DNA from: Gaertneriomyces semiglobifer
Lineage: Eukaryota > Chytridiomycota > Chytridiomycetes > Spizellomycetales > Spizellomycetaceae
Reading direction: 5' to 3'
Assembly: GCA_025558075.1 (NCBI GenBank)
Contig: JAHLKF010000017.1
Span: 186,001 to 250,000, forward strand
Length of the DNA: 64,000 nucleotides
Shown here one piece after another: positions 22,789 through 34,950 of the stretch; the first letter of the stretch is position 1, and each line of letters starts with the position of its first letter. The notes beneath the pieces were generated by a model, which was not told the DNA's origin, did not search any database, and saw only the letters and a list, made by a program, of their open reading frames with translations. The translations under genes were made by a program, and so were the position numbers.

Positions 22789-23805
22789 ATGCTGCTGGTA
22801 AGAATCTCCAGCTTTCTTTTGTTCGTGTACACGTTCAGTCTCGTTGACTCAAAGTCATTGTAAACAAATAGGCACCCAAGGTTTTAATTTCACCAACATG
22901 CGATGTCGAGCCTGGAACCAAAGAAGTCACAGCAACCGCACGTTTGACAGTATCGAGTTATAGAGATGACCATCCGCCGACCAATATGCTGGATGGTCAG
23001 GTAGATACCTATTGGCAGTGAGTAAGAGAAAATCATTACGAGTCATCCCTGGAGTGTCGCAATTGAATGTTTTCAATTTATTAGATCGGACGGGCCTCAA
23101 CCCCACTTTGTCAACCTCGAATTTCCGCGGAGAATGACGTTTACGGTATGTACGACCGTCGCAAATGGCTGCATACATATCTAATCTACTAATCATTAGC
23201 AACTGTCCATCTTCGTGGATTCTACAAAAGACGAAAGTTACACACCCAAAGATATCACGATTAGTGCAGGTAACAGCCTGAACGATTTGCAGGTCAGAAG
23301 GTTGTCTGCTAAGCGCTATGCCCGAATGTTCACATATTGCCGGTTCATCATTGTAGGTGCTGAGAGAAGATTCCCTTGAAGGAGATATGCTTGGATGGCT
23401 GAACTGGCCGCTTTATGAGGATGAAGAAGAGACGTATGTTAATAGCGGAGCTCTTGCTGCCTCACCCTGCTACCGCTCACGTGAACCATTCCCCTGCGTA
23501 GCCAGCCGTTACGCGCCAATGTCATCCAATTTTGCGTGAACACCAATTACCAGAACGGCAAAGATACCCACGTGCGACTTCTCAAAGTGTTCTCGCCGAG
23601 TGTGTGAGTATCTGCACTGTCATTCAAAGTTATGCGCCGTTTTAGCGTACCAACTGTATGTCAACTTCAACAGTCGTCTGGATATGCTACCCCAAGATAT
23701 GGCTCCGTTTACTACGGCAGAGTATCAAATGTAAGCTTATGCCACACATTAACCAAGCTATCCCCAGCTAACTCCTATATTTGAAGGTATGCTACGATAA
23801 AATGA
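22789..23805 (+). CDS. APC10: Anaphase-promoting complex subunit 10 (Doc1)
   Basis: Eight exons: 22789-22797, 22872-23017, 23085-23145, 23200-23292, 23357-23433, 23502-23603, 23674-23730 and 23787-23805; 187 residues against 185 in human. The DOC beta-sandwich is rebuilt by splicing: DTYWQ/SDGPQPHFVNLEFPRRMTF, then IFVDSTKDESYTPKDITISA, GWLNWPL, NVIQFCVNTNYQNGKDTHVR, and the C-terminal IR-like tail QMYATIK. APC10 helps the APC/C recognise D-box substrates and increases processivity of ubiquitination. The first coding exon is only 9 bases (MLL) and the last 19 bases. The 3' end lies 90 bp from the convergent ADA3 gene. Confidence 0.94.
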
Positions 23806-23895
23806 ATCCCTGGAATAACTTATTTGACAAAATGAGCCAAACGCCCCATGAAAATATCTACACAACAGCTCTTAGGAAACCACTTCCCGAAGATA

Positions 23896-25886
23896 TTATA
23901 AGGAGTATATCGACCGCTCCGGCATTCGGAAACTTTCATGCGAAAAGAATGCCCCAACCTCGTCGATAATTCGTTGTCGATTTAGAAGACAACCCATAAC
24001 GTTTTCACCAACTGCACCGCGTTGATCCGGCTTGCTGACTTTTTTCTTTCCTTTGGATTTTGCCGGCGTCCTCTGCAAAGAGAGCATGTCAACCCCGACC
24101 TCTCGTAGATAAAGAAACAATGCACCACTTACGAAGCGCTTGTTGTACGCTTGTTCAATATTTTTGTTCAGATCGCTCAACACGCTGTTATACTCTTGCC
24201 ATGCCATCCATTTTTCTGCGACTTCTTTCAGTTGGGCCTTCCTAGTTTTATTTGTTGCAACTTGTTCACGTAGTTGTCCTTGCAATTTGCGCAGCTCCTT
24301 GGTTACCTCGTCCTCCTCATTCTGGCCGAGTCCTGGTGCTTCATCATCAAGAAGTCCAAGATGACGCAGCTCATTCCTCATACGTTCCTCAAGTTCATTC
24401 ATATCTTCGTCAGTTCGAAAATGTATATCTTCGTAATGAGCACCGTTCATGTCGGCCTCCGGAACTGACGGCCCTGGGAGTGTGAAAGGGCCACTATGTC
24501 GGCTCTCCACCAGCGACGCAATGATGCGCTCTGATAAGGGCTTAATACAGATGTCCCCATGGTGCACAGCACCGTTCACTTCAGCATATTCCTGTCCTAT
24601 AGCTGCTGGTACTGTTTGCGGTTCGTGATCTAGCTGCATCGCACGCTCATGTTCCTCAGCCCAGTGCTCCTTGTATGGCCGGCCCAGCGGCGGAATTACA
24701 TACGGCGTCACTTCATCGCCATGCACATCCAGAAATTTCAAATCATCTTCCGTCAGGGGCCTGAAAAATTGATCCACGAATCCCCAGAATTGTTGTATAG
24801 GTATCTGGTTTTGGACCGGTTTTGCATTCGTGTAGTCGCCGTCGACCGGGACGACTGGCGGCCTATCTTCTGGCTCCGGTGTCTGTTGATGATCTTCTGA
24901 GTCTGCAATGCTTGCTCGCTTTCTCCACTTGTTATTCTTTTGTGATCCGCTCTTCTTGCTGACTCTCGGTTTGGACTTGGGCGGCACTCCACGAGGTTGA
25001 CCAGCAACCTAAATTGGCGAGCTGAGAACAGCGCAGCTGCAAACATGTCGCAGATTCTTTTAACATACCTTTTCTTGGACTGAACTCTGCCGTAAGGGAG
25101 GCGGTGGTTTAGGTGTACTATTAGATGCGGGTCCAATGCTTGCTCGCTTATCGCGATCAACGTCCGACGTGTCGTCGGCATCCCTCTCACGTTTTCGTTT
25201 CTTAGTAAGATCCCTACAGATGAAGGTTTGGCACACTCGCTCATGTCTAGGAGTGCCAGAGTTCATACTTACGGCAGTTCAGCTACGGGACTGTCAATGG
25301 GAGTGGATGCCACGCTGCTCTCATCTGCTGCAACGTTAACCATGAGATAACGATCATTTAGGGGCCCCCTTTCTGATACTGAATACGCACCATTCCTCTC
25401 TGTTTTTACATGACCCAGCTTTAGCTTTATCTTTGGTGTGGACTTCTCTTTCGCGTCGTCCCTAAGCGAATCTCGCCTCGAGTCTCGTGCTTCCTTCTTT
25501 CGATCATGATCAGACTTTGTGTCTTTCGCTTTAGGTATATCCTTTCCTTTATCCGCAGTGGGTAGAAACTCCTTTAACACATCAACGTTCTTCTGTAACT
25601 GGCTTTTTCTACTTCGAGCGGTTCTGTCAAGCGCGAGTAATTCGCTCTGCAATAATTGCAAGTCATCCAAGCTGGGTAACGGTGGCAAAGCGGATGTAGA
25701 TAAATGAAATGGTAACTGCTTTGGACTTCGAGGTTCCGAAGGGGACGAATCTGAGCTAGCGGCTTTCGACAGGTGTTCCAGCAGGATATCCAACGTCGAG
25801 TAATCTTCCACTTTTATCACGGGTAACTCCGCGCAATCCAGCGGCGGCGATGAGATACGAGCCTTCGATGATTCATGGGTCGTCAT
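23896..25886 (-). CDS. NGG1: SAGA/ADA transcriptional adaptor Ada3 (Ngg1)
   Basis: Exons 25886-25273, 25213-25069, 25008-24133 and 24072-23896 give 603 residues. The start MTTHESSKARI is the first true ATG of the frame. The middle holds the Ada3 signature (FFRPLTEDDLKFLDVHGDEV, then YVIPPLGRPYKEHWAEE), followed by a coiled-coil region with KELRKLQGQLREQV and the C-terminal block NKRF/RTPAKSKGKKK and VGENVMGCLLNRQRIIDEVG. Ada3 links Gcn5 and Ada2 to SAGA and is needed for nucleosomal histone acetylation. The proposed third intron (24073-24132) is 60 bp, stop-free and in frame, so retention would add 20 residues; splicing gives the better family match. Confidence 0.92.
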
Positions 25887-26291
25887 TCTTCCTAAAAATC
25901 CTCTTGGCAATGAGAAGCGCGCGGCGTATCGACCTCAGGTTTAACCACAATGCTCCCATTCAATCACCCAGGGACTGTACATCAACGACCTTGGCCAACT
26001 CTGCACAGCACCGACAACTAGATTGTCCTCGCCACCCGCATATAACAGATCCACTTACAACGAAAGGAAGTTGGCGCTCGTGTTTAAAAGTCCAAAGTGC
26101 AAATCGTAAATTCAGAGTCGCCAGCGGAGTTGCGCACGGGTCTCGAAGCCAAGCCACTCAATGCACCGACGATTTTTCCACACCCTTTTTTTTGGAAACG
26201 GCTACTAGTAAACATTAAACGAAGCTAGAGGGAGATATCAGAGTAGAGGAGACGCCGGGATTTTTGATTCATCATCTGCATATCAGAAGGA
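25887..26291. other. Divergent promoter region of ADA3 and POP5
   Basis: About 400 bp with a T8 tract near 26187-26195 and no conserved coding content. Confidence 0.45.
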
Positions 26292-26696
26292 ATGGTGCGG
26301 TTCAAGAATAGATATCTGCTCTTTCAAATCCATTACGATCTTCCGTCATCATTATCACAGTTCAACATTGACCCAAGTATACACGGCGGAAACATCAACT
26401 CCTGCCTAAAGGACAGCATAGATGCAAACTTTGGTGACTATGGAGCAGGGCTGTCGGCCGCCTCAGTAACTGTCAAGTACTTTTCGCCATACACATCAAC
26501 GGGAATAATACGCTGTGCACGAGATAATACCCATGTAGTATGGGCTGCATTGACTTTCATAACGAAACTGAAAGGAAGGCCATGTTGCTTTCGAGTAGTA
26601 CATGTTGGCGGAACGATCAAATGCGTCCAGCGCGAAGCCATCTCACTTGATGCAAAGATTCTAGAGGGAATGCGGGACATACCTCGTACGTACTGA
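26292..26696 (+). CDS. POP5: RNase P/RNase MRP protein subunit Pop5
   Basis: Uninterrupted 134-codon gene starting with the invariant MVRFKNRYLLFQI. Further family blocks are DANFGDYGAGLSAASVTVKY, TGIIRCARDNTHVVWAAL and FRVVHVGGTIKCVQREAI. Pop5, an Rpp14-type protein with an alpha-beta RNA-binding fold, is part of the protein coat of RNase P (tRNA 5' maturation) and RNase MRP (rRNA processing). It is one of the very few intronless genes here. The gene converges on the formin gene, with 155 bp between stop codons. Confidence 0.94.
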   Translation: MVRFKNRYLLFQIHYDLPSSLSQFNIDPSIHGGNINSCLKDSIDANFGDYGAGLSAASVTVKYFSPYTSTGIIRCARDNTHVVWAALTFITKLKGRPCCFRVVHVGGTIKCVQREAISLDAKILEGMRDIPRTY

Positions 26697-26851
26697 AGCT
26701 TCTTGATACCCACATCTGTGATGTGTCCTATTGACACTTTCTCTCTGACAGCAACCCAAATGTTAAGCATCCTCAACAAGGCGCAGCGAGAAATTTTGGC
26801 CCTTGAAATATGACGAGGTGGATGAAACATTCACTATAATTTAGGATTAAT

Positions 26852-29800
26852 TTATGGCTGTTCAGATGCGGCTGGCTTTTCGGTTGTTTCCTCAGCTGAG
26901 ATTGTGTTCAGTACGACCGATTTCGACTCGTCGGCAGCAGGGGGGTAATCATTTGGCGTCTGATCGTGATTTTCTGCTTGCTCTGTTGCCAGTTGCGGTT
27001 TTTCATTCTGTTCTTGTTCGCTCTCTCTTTCATCCGGTTCTTGCCCAACGGCAGCCGCCTCTACACGGACGGTATCACCACTTTGTTCCTCTGGAGTGTA
27101 TTCTGTTACCTGCGCAGCTGGCACATCGCCAAGGATGGGGAGTGGTTTGTTCACATCCTCCTCGCGATCTGCCAACTCGACCGCTCGTTCTTCGTTCGGG
27201 CCGAGACTGCTCTGCGGAAAGGCATCCGCGTCTTCAGTAAGAGTCTCTTCTACCGCGTGCGAACGTGCGGCTCTGGCTTCTCGCATTTTGCGTCGAAGGG
27301 TAATGCGTGCTTTTAGCATTGAGCCACCTCTCATCAGCTGCGTGGTTGTTTCCAAATTGATATTGGTGTTATCATCAACGGAATCCGGGGAGTCTGACTT
27401 GAGTCGCGCAAAATCCTCCTCGGAGCTTGCTCCCACAACAGTTAAAAAGGTACTCATCGGGGCATTCTCTCGGGCAAACATCTCCGAAGCGCTTGACTCC
27501 TGTTCCGAGCCAGTTTCAGCCAATGGCAACGCTTCACTTGAAGACTCTCGAGAGGACATTGGTGATGCATTCGGATCAATTGTTTCCCCCGCAGAAGGAG
27601 AAACAACTGCTTTGATGGCCTTTTGCGTCTTTCTTACTGCGTAGGCCTCCGCTTGCCTCCGCTGCCTCTCCGCAGCCTCTGTCTCCTTGCACGCTCGTTG
27701 CAAAGCCACCGATGAGTTGACAAGCAGCGCAAAGAATGCTTCTGGTGCACCAGCGCGCTCGTCCGCATCTTCACCAAAGAAAGTTATTATATCGTTGACA
27801 CTCTTCTCAGCTACGATTGCCTGATACTCAAGCCCCGCAATGCGCATGTCTGCAATAGGAATGAACTCTTCCATTATAGCAATAAATCGATCACTATCAG
27901 CTTCCATGCCCAATTGGCCCAGCTCAGCAACCTCAAGTTTTGCTTCTTCAATGCCCTTCCGTAGGATCTGAACAGAACTGAGCAATGCTGGAATGCAAAT
28001 ACGAGCGGCCAGCTCAACGCGTGGCATTTCTCTTAGATATTCCAGCAACTCCGGATCATTTTCGCGTAATCGCTTAGCAAGATAATGCAGTAGGGTCGGA
28101 ATTTCTTTACTGCCGGAGGCGCGGGTATCTTTCAACTGATGATATGTTAACTAAAGTCAGGCGGACGCGAGAAGCAGGCCACATACATTTAACAACGCTT
28201 CCAGCTTAAACCCACGAGCGTTACCACGAAAGGAGGTCCCGTTAAGGTAGTTTCCTAGAACAAGAATGGTCTTCAAAAGCTTTCGCAAACGTCCGGAGTT
28301 CCGAACTTGTTCGCATGCCAGCAATACGGTTTCCATATCCGGCACCACTTCCTCAATCTCCTCTTGAAACCTCCTTCTAAACAGCATGTGCTCCAATCTC
28401 TGCGAAAGTCGTGGAATATCCATCACTTCCAGTATGTACTTTTCTGCATCGCCTAAGTCTTCTTGATCGCCTTCGTAAGCGCGAACCGTATCAACTTCCT
28501 CTTGCGTGGGTGCCCATAACCGCAGCGCAGACAGCCTCTCAAAGGACAGCACGTCATCATCACAGTTCAGAATAGCATCGCGGATTTCTCGATATTGCAG
28601 TCGCAAACCTCCAAGCATAATCAAAATATTTTGCGCTCGCCGCTGGTCGATCAACGTAACGATCTTACGCAACTGTGCTTCTGCCTTGATCGCCACGTCC
28701 GGTTTCGGCCGCGGATCCTCTTTCGCAAATAATGATAACAGCTCTTCATCGCTCAAAATCTCAATAGGTGGATCAGTTGAGTAGGCGTCCTTCGCAATGT
28801 TCTCCCAGATAGTAGTCTTGGCTACTCTGTCAGGAATCTTGGTCCACTGAAGAGGTTTCATCGGTTTCGCTGCCTTTGGAATTTCTAATGTCGCTTTGCG
28901 TGGAACCGCAATTCCAGGCGGAGGGGGTGGTGGTGGGGCGCCAGGTGGTGCAGGAGCACCCGGCACTGGAGGTGGTGGCGGCGGGGGTGGGGGTATCGCG
29001 CCTGCCAATGGCGGCGGCGGCGGCGGAGGAGGAGGAGGAGGTGGTGGTGGTAGTGGTGGTGGTGGCGGCGGTGGAAGAGCTGCTGGAAGTGATGGCCGTC
29101 GCGTTAAATCTGCGCTTGGGGAGAGCGCACTTTCCTTCAAATTGCGGTCTTTAACGCTTTGCAATAACAACTCGATGCGCTTCAGATCATCATCCTTGAT
29201 GGCACCTGACGTTGCCGGTTGCGCATGCTTGAGATTTCGCAATTCCACTACTATATCCTCCAGTCTTCGGATCTCTTCCCACAGAGTCCCAATACCAATC
29301 CCAGGCTTTTCTCGATTTACACCATCGTCCTCTTGAGGGAGGGCGGGTAATGGCCGCGGTCGCCGACGTCTTCGCACGGCCGTAGGTGATTGGTCATCAC
29401 TCGGGATGTCCGTTGTCGATAGCGAGTCAACATCTGCTCGCCTCTCAAGCGACTGCTTCAGAAAGGCGATCTCCTTCTTTTGCGCTGCGGCTGTGGATAG
29501 CGACTCATTATAAAGTTGTCTCAAGTTGTCCAATTCCTGGACCACCGTCAGTAGGCCTGATTGACCAGTTAAAGTAGGCCTCTCCACACGACCTACTGGA
29601 ACTCCAGCCACGTCTTCAATACTGCGTAACAGGCGGTCAGCAAGCTTAAGGTAATCGCCGGAATGGTCGTCCCGTCCCCGACCACGGCTGGCATTCCATG
29701 TAGCACGATCGGAAACACAGGCTGTGGTGCGCTCGAGTAGAGCTAGTGTCTCAGTCACTTCGGCTGTTACTGCTATGGCATCTTGACTGTCTGCGGACGC

Positions 29801-32047
29801 CCCGGCTTCGCGGTATCGCGATTTAAGAGCGGTCAGAACCCCGAGAATATGGTTTAGCGTGGTTACAACTAGACGTTGTGCCCGCTCTGGGTTTGGCAAT
29901 GCTTTGGGTATTTGCAAAACTGATTGAGCCAACTCTTTGGGGTCACCGGGCATAGCATAGTGACCGCGGAAAGCATTATCTGTTAGCTCAACATCCTGTG
30001 CGCGATCGTCGTCATACGCATCCAGTTGGACAAGCAACGCCTTTGGAGGAGCCATATCCCGCAATATTCTCATCGCTCGCCGAAGACCGCGGTCCTCAAG
30101 TTCGCGTCGCAACTTCCAACGTTCCGTGTGATCGTCGGGAGCAGATACCAGGCCGTTAATGAATATCAGCAATGCAGCACGGTAATTCCAAGCTAAAGCC
30201 ACACCCTCCGCGTCCAAGGCGCTCACCGGCGCTACAGGGCTTAATTGATTAGGCGCGGTGAAAGGATCCAACAAGGAGTTGACCAGGAAATGAAAGCGCG
30301 CCGGCTCCTGCTGGGCAGCGGCGATCTCAGTCATGGCTTGTAGGGCCAATGATCGCCCTTTAGGAGACAACAGGCATAAAGGTCCCAGCAGCTCCGCTAT
30401 AGCGGTGCGCAGAACAATGTTTTCACCGCGGGAGGCAGCGGTGGTGGCAGTCACCACAGGCGCTGCCAAGCCATGTGCCAGTTGTTTAAGAAGAGTTCGT
30501 GAATCTAACACAGCTGCATAGCCCACATCAACATTCATGATGAGCTTAACGCTGCGTACCACTTCAAGCCCCAAAGTATCCTCGGAAACAGATTCTGAAT
30601 AACTGGCGGCTCCTGGCATTGGCGCTTGAGGCAGCATTTTGTTTTGGGTGTAACGTCGCTTTACATAATTGTTCTGTTGAGCCGTGCCCCCAAGTTGATT
30701 CACTCGTTTAAGATGCCGAGCGTCTGCAATGCGGTCCATGACAATTTCCAAGGTTTGAACGCCGCGCACACCGCGTGGTCCGAGATACGAAATTTCCGCC
30801 GCCACGAAAGCTTTGATAAAAGCAGGACCATTAGATGTTATAGCAATGCGAAATTCAGTGAGGTGACGAAGCAGCGCTTTCAAGGAGGTATTCCTGGGCA
30901 CGAGAGTTAACAACCACACGTCATAAGCTCGTCAGGCGCAAGTAGTACCTGTTCGCCATCAAGGCAATGAAGCGTTGCGGAGTGTTCTCAGTAATTAATG
31001 CAGTCTCTGGCCCAGGGAATAGAGAATCCGTGCGTTCCGGGAATTTTGGCCGTTCTGTGGCGGATCCACTAGTTGGACTGGGAGCTACCCGGGCGTTGTT
31101 CAATGGGACCTTTAGGGAGCGCTCCTTATGAGAGGAAGAGAGCTCTTTCTTGCGCAAAATTTGAAACTGCCGGATGATCTCCTTTTGTTTGTCGGCGTCC
31201 ATTCTGAGCATATTGGCGCGAGCATGGTCTTTGATCTCCAGTTCATCCAATACCTTCGAAAAAACAATTTCTAATTGGGTGGGGCTCAAAGTGTCAACTG
31301 GCACAAACAACGGTGACATCGCTGTTACAAATGGATGGTTACGCTGAGTTGCGATTTTCGGCGGCGTGGGCGGTGCGGTCGAGGCGGCTAATGGGTCTTG
31401 CAGATTTGATGTGCGATCAGATCTGCTGCTTGAAGAACTGTGTGGATAAACTTCTGCATGACGTTGATGTTGCTTAATTAAATCGGCCTTTCTCCGCGCA
31501 TCCAGGGTATTGATCATCGTAGCTCGTGCCGATCCTTGAATGCCAAGACTATCCTAAGAGATGATGGTGAGCTGCAGGCATGCTGCTCGTGTATCTTGGC
31601 AAACTATTTTACCAGTACGTGCAAAAATGCTCGTTCAAGCTGTTCATCTGTGGATTTGTCCCTCCCGCTAAGAGAAGTTGATGATGATCTACGAGACAGA
31701 GGGGGAGACGTCGTCATAACAGAATCACTCGATGAAGCCGATCGCAGAGAATTCGTGGAGCGAAATGGTCGCAAAGACAGCTTGCGAAGAGGTACCGGCG
31801 ATCCAGGTTGTGACGGTGCTCTCTGTCGCTTCTCCGCCTCCCACTCCTGCACTAATTTCCATTTGCGATTGTCATCAAAATTCAGCATCAAACTACGGGC
31901 AGTGCCGTGAACTCCACGTTCGTTAAGCATAGCTTCGTAAAGAGTGGTCAGATTCCGCCGTTCTGCATTTCCGGAGCTTCGCCCTGGAGGGGACTCGGCC
32001 TCACGCATCCGCGAGCCCAGCTCCTGTTGCCGCGATCCGCTACCCAT
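26852..32047 (-). CDS. Diaphanous-type formin with triplicated N-terminal GBD unit
   Basis: Four exons (32047-31613, 31553-30949, 30893-28187 and 28135-26852) make 1,676 residues. Formins nucleate and elongate actin filaments. The N-terminus carries three related helical units (about residues 32-70, 134-172 and 236-277) with the pattern LxxxFxxxLxxxxIxxxAR, the motif that opens the GTPase-binding domain. The FH3/armadillo region follows (PQRFIALMANR/NTSLKALLRHL, residues about 330-700), then a coiled coil, a proline-run FH1 (about 950-1005) and the FH2 domain from KPLQWTKIPD through GFKLEALLN/LKDTRASGSKEIPTLLHYL. The last 250 residues are charged and disordered, with a basic stretch (KARITLRRKMREARAARSH) that may stand for an autoinhibitory DAD. 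The gene is divergent from the oxidoreductase. Confidence 0.95.
28916..29090. repeat. Low-complexity GGT/GGC/GGA tract encoding FH1 polyproline
   Basis: Imperfect triplet runs on the plus strand correspond to polyproline runs of up to about 14 residues, interrupted by Leu, Gly and Ala, on the formin strand. It is a profilin-binding FH1 region and a likely site of slippage and length variation. Confidence 0.85.
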
Positions 32048-32471
32048 CTTCCTTCCTATTGACGGTAGCAGCTAACCGTGTAGCTTTCGGCGTTTGAAGC
32101 TAAAATGTTGCAGTCTACTTGAACCACTGTCCGGGCCAATACGGGTGACGAAGGTCAACTCTGAGGTAGAACTGCAATACTTAGTAAGCCGTTCTCTCCC
32201 CCACGCTGAAGGACAGACGAGGAAATTCCATTTACCTTACGGGGGCACCTCACGTTGTCGTCCCATTAGTGAATCCATGCGGTTTGTCGTATGGCCATCC
32301 GTCGCGGCGAAAAAGTTCCAGTTTAACGCGTGCGTTACAGTCCTAATGGGGAGCGTCAACCAAGATTAGTCTACTTTACAGCTCATCAGAATAGAAGCAG
32401 GGAACAGCCTAACCGGGAGAACAATTATCTCATTGACCTCTGAAAGCCTGACGAGGTGCAGAACCATCAAT
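32048..32471. other. Divergent promoter region of formin and oxidoreductase
   Basis: About 420 bp with no recognisable coding sequence; one ACGCGT lies near 32325. Confidence 0.4.
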
Positions 32472-33798
32472 ATGGCAAGTAACACGATGCTCGCGGTAGT
32501 TGTAAAGGAGCCAGGTTGGTTGTCTTCCATTTTTGCCTTATTCGGACGACATTGAAGCCCGTTGCAGGGAGCGCTTCCGGCATGGTGATAGAGTCGGTTC
32601 CACGGCCTACTGTGAAAGAGACCGATTTGCTGGTCAAGGTATGATCCTCGTCTAGTTTATGTAATTGTCCCATGCACCTACTCAGTCTTCATTTAAAGAT
32701 CTACGCATTTGGGTTGAACCGCATGGATATAATGCAACGGGATGGCCATTACCCTGTTCCTAAAGGTGCACCATCAACGTTGGGGGTTGAGTTCGCGGGG
32801 GTCGTCGACTCGATCGGTGCTGATGTCGTGCGATACAAACCTGGTGACAAGGTGTTTGGACTCGTGTATGGTGGGGCTTACGCTCAGTATGTCACCATTG
32901 CCGAGTCCATGGCTATTTCGATGCCCGAAAGTCTTTCTTTCCAGCAGGCAGCAGCCATTCCCGAAGTTTGGATGACTGCGTATCAGGCGCTATTTTTCAT
33001 CAACAACCTCAAGACTGGCGAAGACATATTGATACATGCAGGTGCCAGCTCTGTTGGAATTGCTGCCATTCAACTCGCTAAGCAAGCTGGAGCGTAAGTA
33101 ACATCTGCTTCTGGCGCCAACGCGTGAGACATACATCATGATAGCTTATTGCGCCAGCGGCTGGACATAGGAACAAAATCATTGTTACCGCTGGCAGTGC
33201 CGAAAAGTTGGAGTTTTGCAAAGGCATTGGGGCCACGCATGGCATTAATTACAGGACGCAGGACTTTCAAGAGGAGGTCAGTAAATGATGGCTTCTCTCT
33301 CTCTGCTTTTGGAATCTGACCGTTGCTCAATGATTTGTAATGGTAGGTCCAGCAAATCACATCCGGCAACGGAGTTGCTGCTATTGTAGATTTCATAGGA
33401 GCGAATTATTGGAATAGTAATATAGGGTCGCTCGCGCGGGACGGGCGCATGTGCATGCTCGCCTTGATGGGAGGTGCTAGCGTGGATCACGCCGATATTG
33501 GACCTATTTTGATGAAGCGGCTTAAGGTTGGTACATCCACACAGTATTGCGGTGATTTGAATAACGTTAGCGACTTCAAATCCAGATTGAAGGGTCTACC
33601 CTGCGATCTCGAGACATTACTTATCAGACGCGCCTCCGGGATGCCGTCGTCGAACATGTGCTACCACATATCTTGAATGGTGAGCTCAAAGCAATTATTG
33701 ACAGAGAGTATCCTTGGGGAGACATCGTGCAAGCTCATCGGCGAATGGAGGCGAACGAAACAAAGGGCAAAATAATAGTTACCGTCAAGCACGAGTAG
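32472..33798 (+). CDS. NAD(P)H:quinone oxidoreductase, MDR family (PIG3/QOR-like)
   Basis: Six exons: 32472-32514, 32568-32638, 32699-33093, 33171-33276, 33347-33530 and 33593-33798; 334 residues. The GroES-like domain includes LNRMDIMQRDGHYPVPKGAP and LGVEFAGVV. The Rossmann nucleotide site reads ASSVGIAAIQLAK, with AGSAEKLEFCKGIGA and VDFIGANYW after it. There are no structural or catalytic zinc cysteines, which places it with quinone reductases such as TP53I3 rather than alcohol dehydrogenases. The end (GDIVQAHRRMEANETKGKII) is typical for the family. It probably reduces quinones or enones in the cytosol with NADPH. The six-exon splice restores all blocks in one frame. Confidence 0.93.
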
Positions 33799-34135
33799 AG
33801 GTAGGCAATAGATCGACTTCAGGATTGATGGGGAGGTATGTAACAGATTGCTCTATAATTCAGCCTCTTCTGGGGGCGAATATGAACCTGTGCTGTCATG
33901 ATGCTCGGCGTGGCATTATCGACGGCGTAACGCGTGTGGGACGGGGAGAACGAACAGGAAATCGACCAAGTTGCATCACACGGCCATTAGCACATTATTG
34001 TCAAAGTTCGATTCCTGGTTGTCAGATCAAATTTTGAGAATGTCGATGCCCGATAAACTATGCTAGTTAGTCTAGTGAGCAGTAGTGAAAGACTCTACGC
34101 AAACTCTGGCTATCAATACTACAGTCCATCTAATG
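33799..34135. other. Convergent intergenic region
   Basis: Between the oxidoreductase and the GPI-type protein; only 3' flanks, nothing recognised. Confidence 0.4.
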
Positions 34136-34950
34136 CTAATTAAGTATGGTAATAGAGAGTCCAATAAGTGAAGCACACAGAATAGTAAAGCACGACAACG
34201 TCATGCCTGAGACGTCATTATTGTTCTGGGTAGGCTGAAAAGGTGGCGCAAAAGCATTGCCAGTAGGTGTAGTCAATACTGTTGTAACGGGCGTGGTGAA
34301 TATTGTCACGGGTACGAGACTGGTAACAGATCCGCTAATACTGGTCGAAAAGCTGGTGACAGCCGTAGTAACAACGGTCGTTATTCCGCTTGGGTTGCTG
34401 GTTGGTGATGGCCCAAAGGTTACTGTAATGGGTCCTGTGGTTGGTGTCTTTCCAGCCTTGTAATCTTCTACAGCAGCAGCAATATCCTTGTTAGCCTCTA
34501 TCAAGGGCTTATAAGTCGCATCTTGGACAGGGACGACAGATTCGAGTTGCTACGAGGATGATATTCAGGCCAAATGCGACACACCAAGACGCAGCACAGA
34601 AGAACCCCACCTTAATCAAATATTCGACGGCCGCCAAATCTACCGGACCATTCCCGGCAGTCGACAGGATATCACGAACGGCTTTGGTGACACCGGCGCT
34701 TGGATTCGGAATCGTCGCATCTACACATAGGATAGGGCGTTTGTTAGTCGTATGCCCTGAGCCAATTGTGAAAACCCAAATGACACCGACAAGCTCGTGA
34801 GATCTGATCAGCAAAGGATTGGAACTGCGGCTCCGGGACAAACGTGTTCGTCCTGGGTAACTGGCTCGACTGACAGGCCACCCCTTGCAAGTTGAAGCTC
34901 AGCAAGCACAAGCAAAGGGCCAAACACCGCAATAGGCTAAAACGATTCAT
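34136..34950 (-). CDS. Secreted Thr/Ser-rich protein, predicted GPI-anchored
   Basis: Three exons: 34950-34791, 34720-34611 and 34549-34136, giving 227 residues. A clear signal peptide (MNRFSLLRCLALCLCLLSF, cleavage likely near GVACQ) leads to a short helical domain of about 100 residues (VTKAVRDILSTAGNG, then QLESVVPVQDATYKPLIEA), a Thr/Ser/Val-rich stalk (TTVVTTAVTSFSTSISG) suited to O-mannosylation, and a C-terminal hydrophobic tail (CFTILCASLIGLSITIL) preceded by small residues (DVSG), the usual GPI-attachment pattern. I do not recognise the helical domain. It is presumably a cell-wall or plasma-membrane surface protein. The first donor is GTCGGT, which is weak, but the splice keeps frame and the protein coherent. 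Confidence 0.8.

Noticed and set aside
28896..29336. Plus-strand open frame encoding a poly-glycine protein
   Set aside because: It is the complement of the formin FH1 polyproline codons; the minus-strand reading is part of a coherent 1,676-residue formin.
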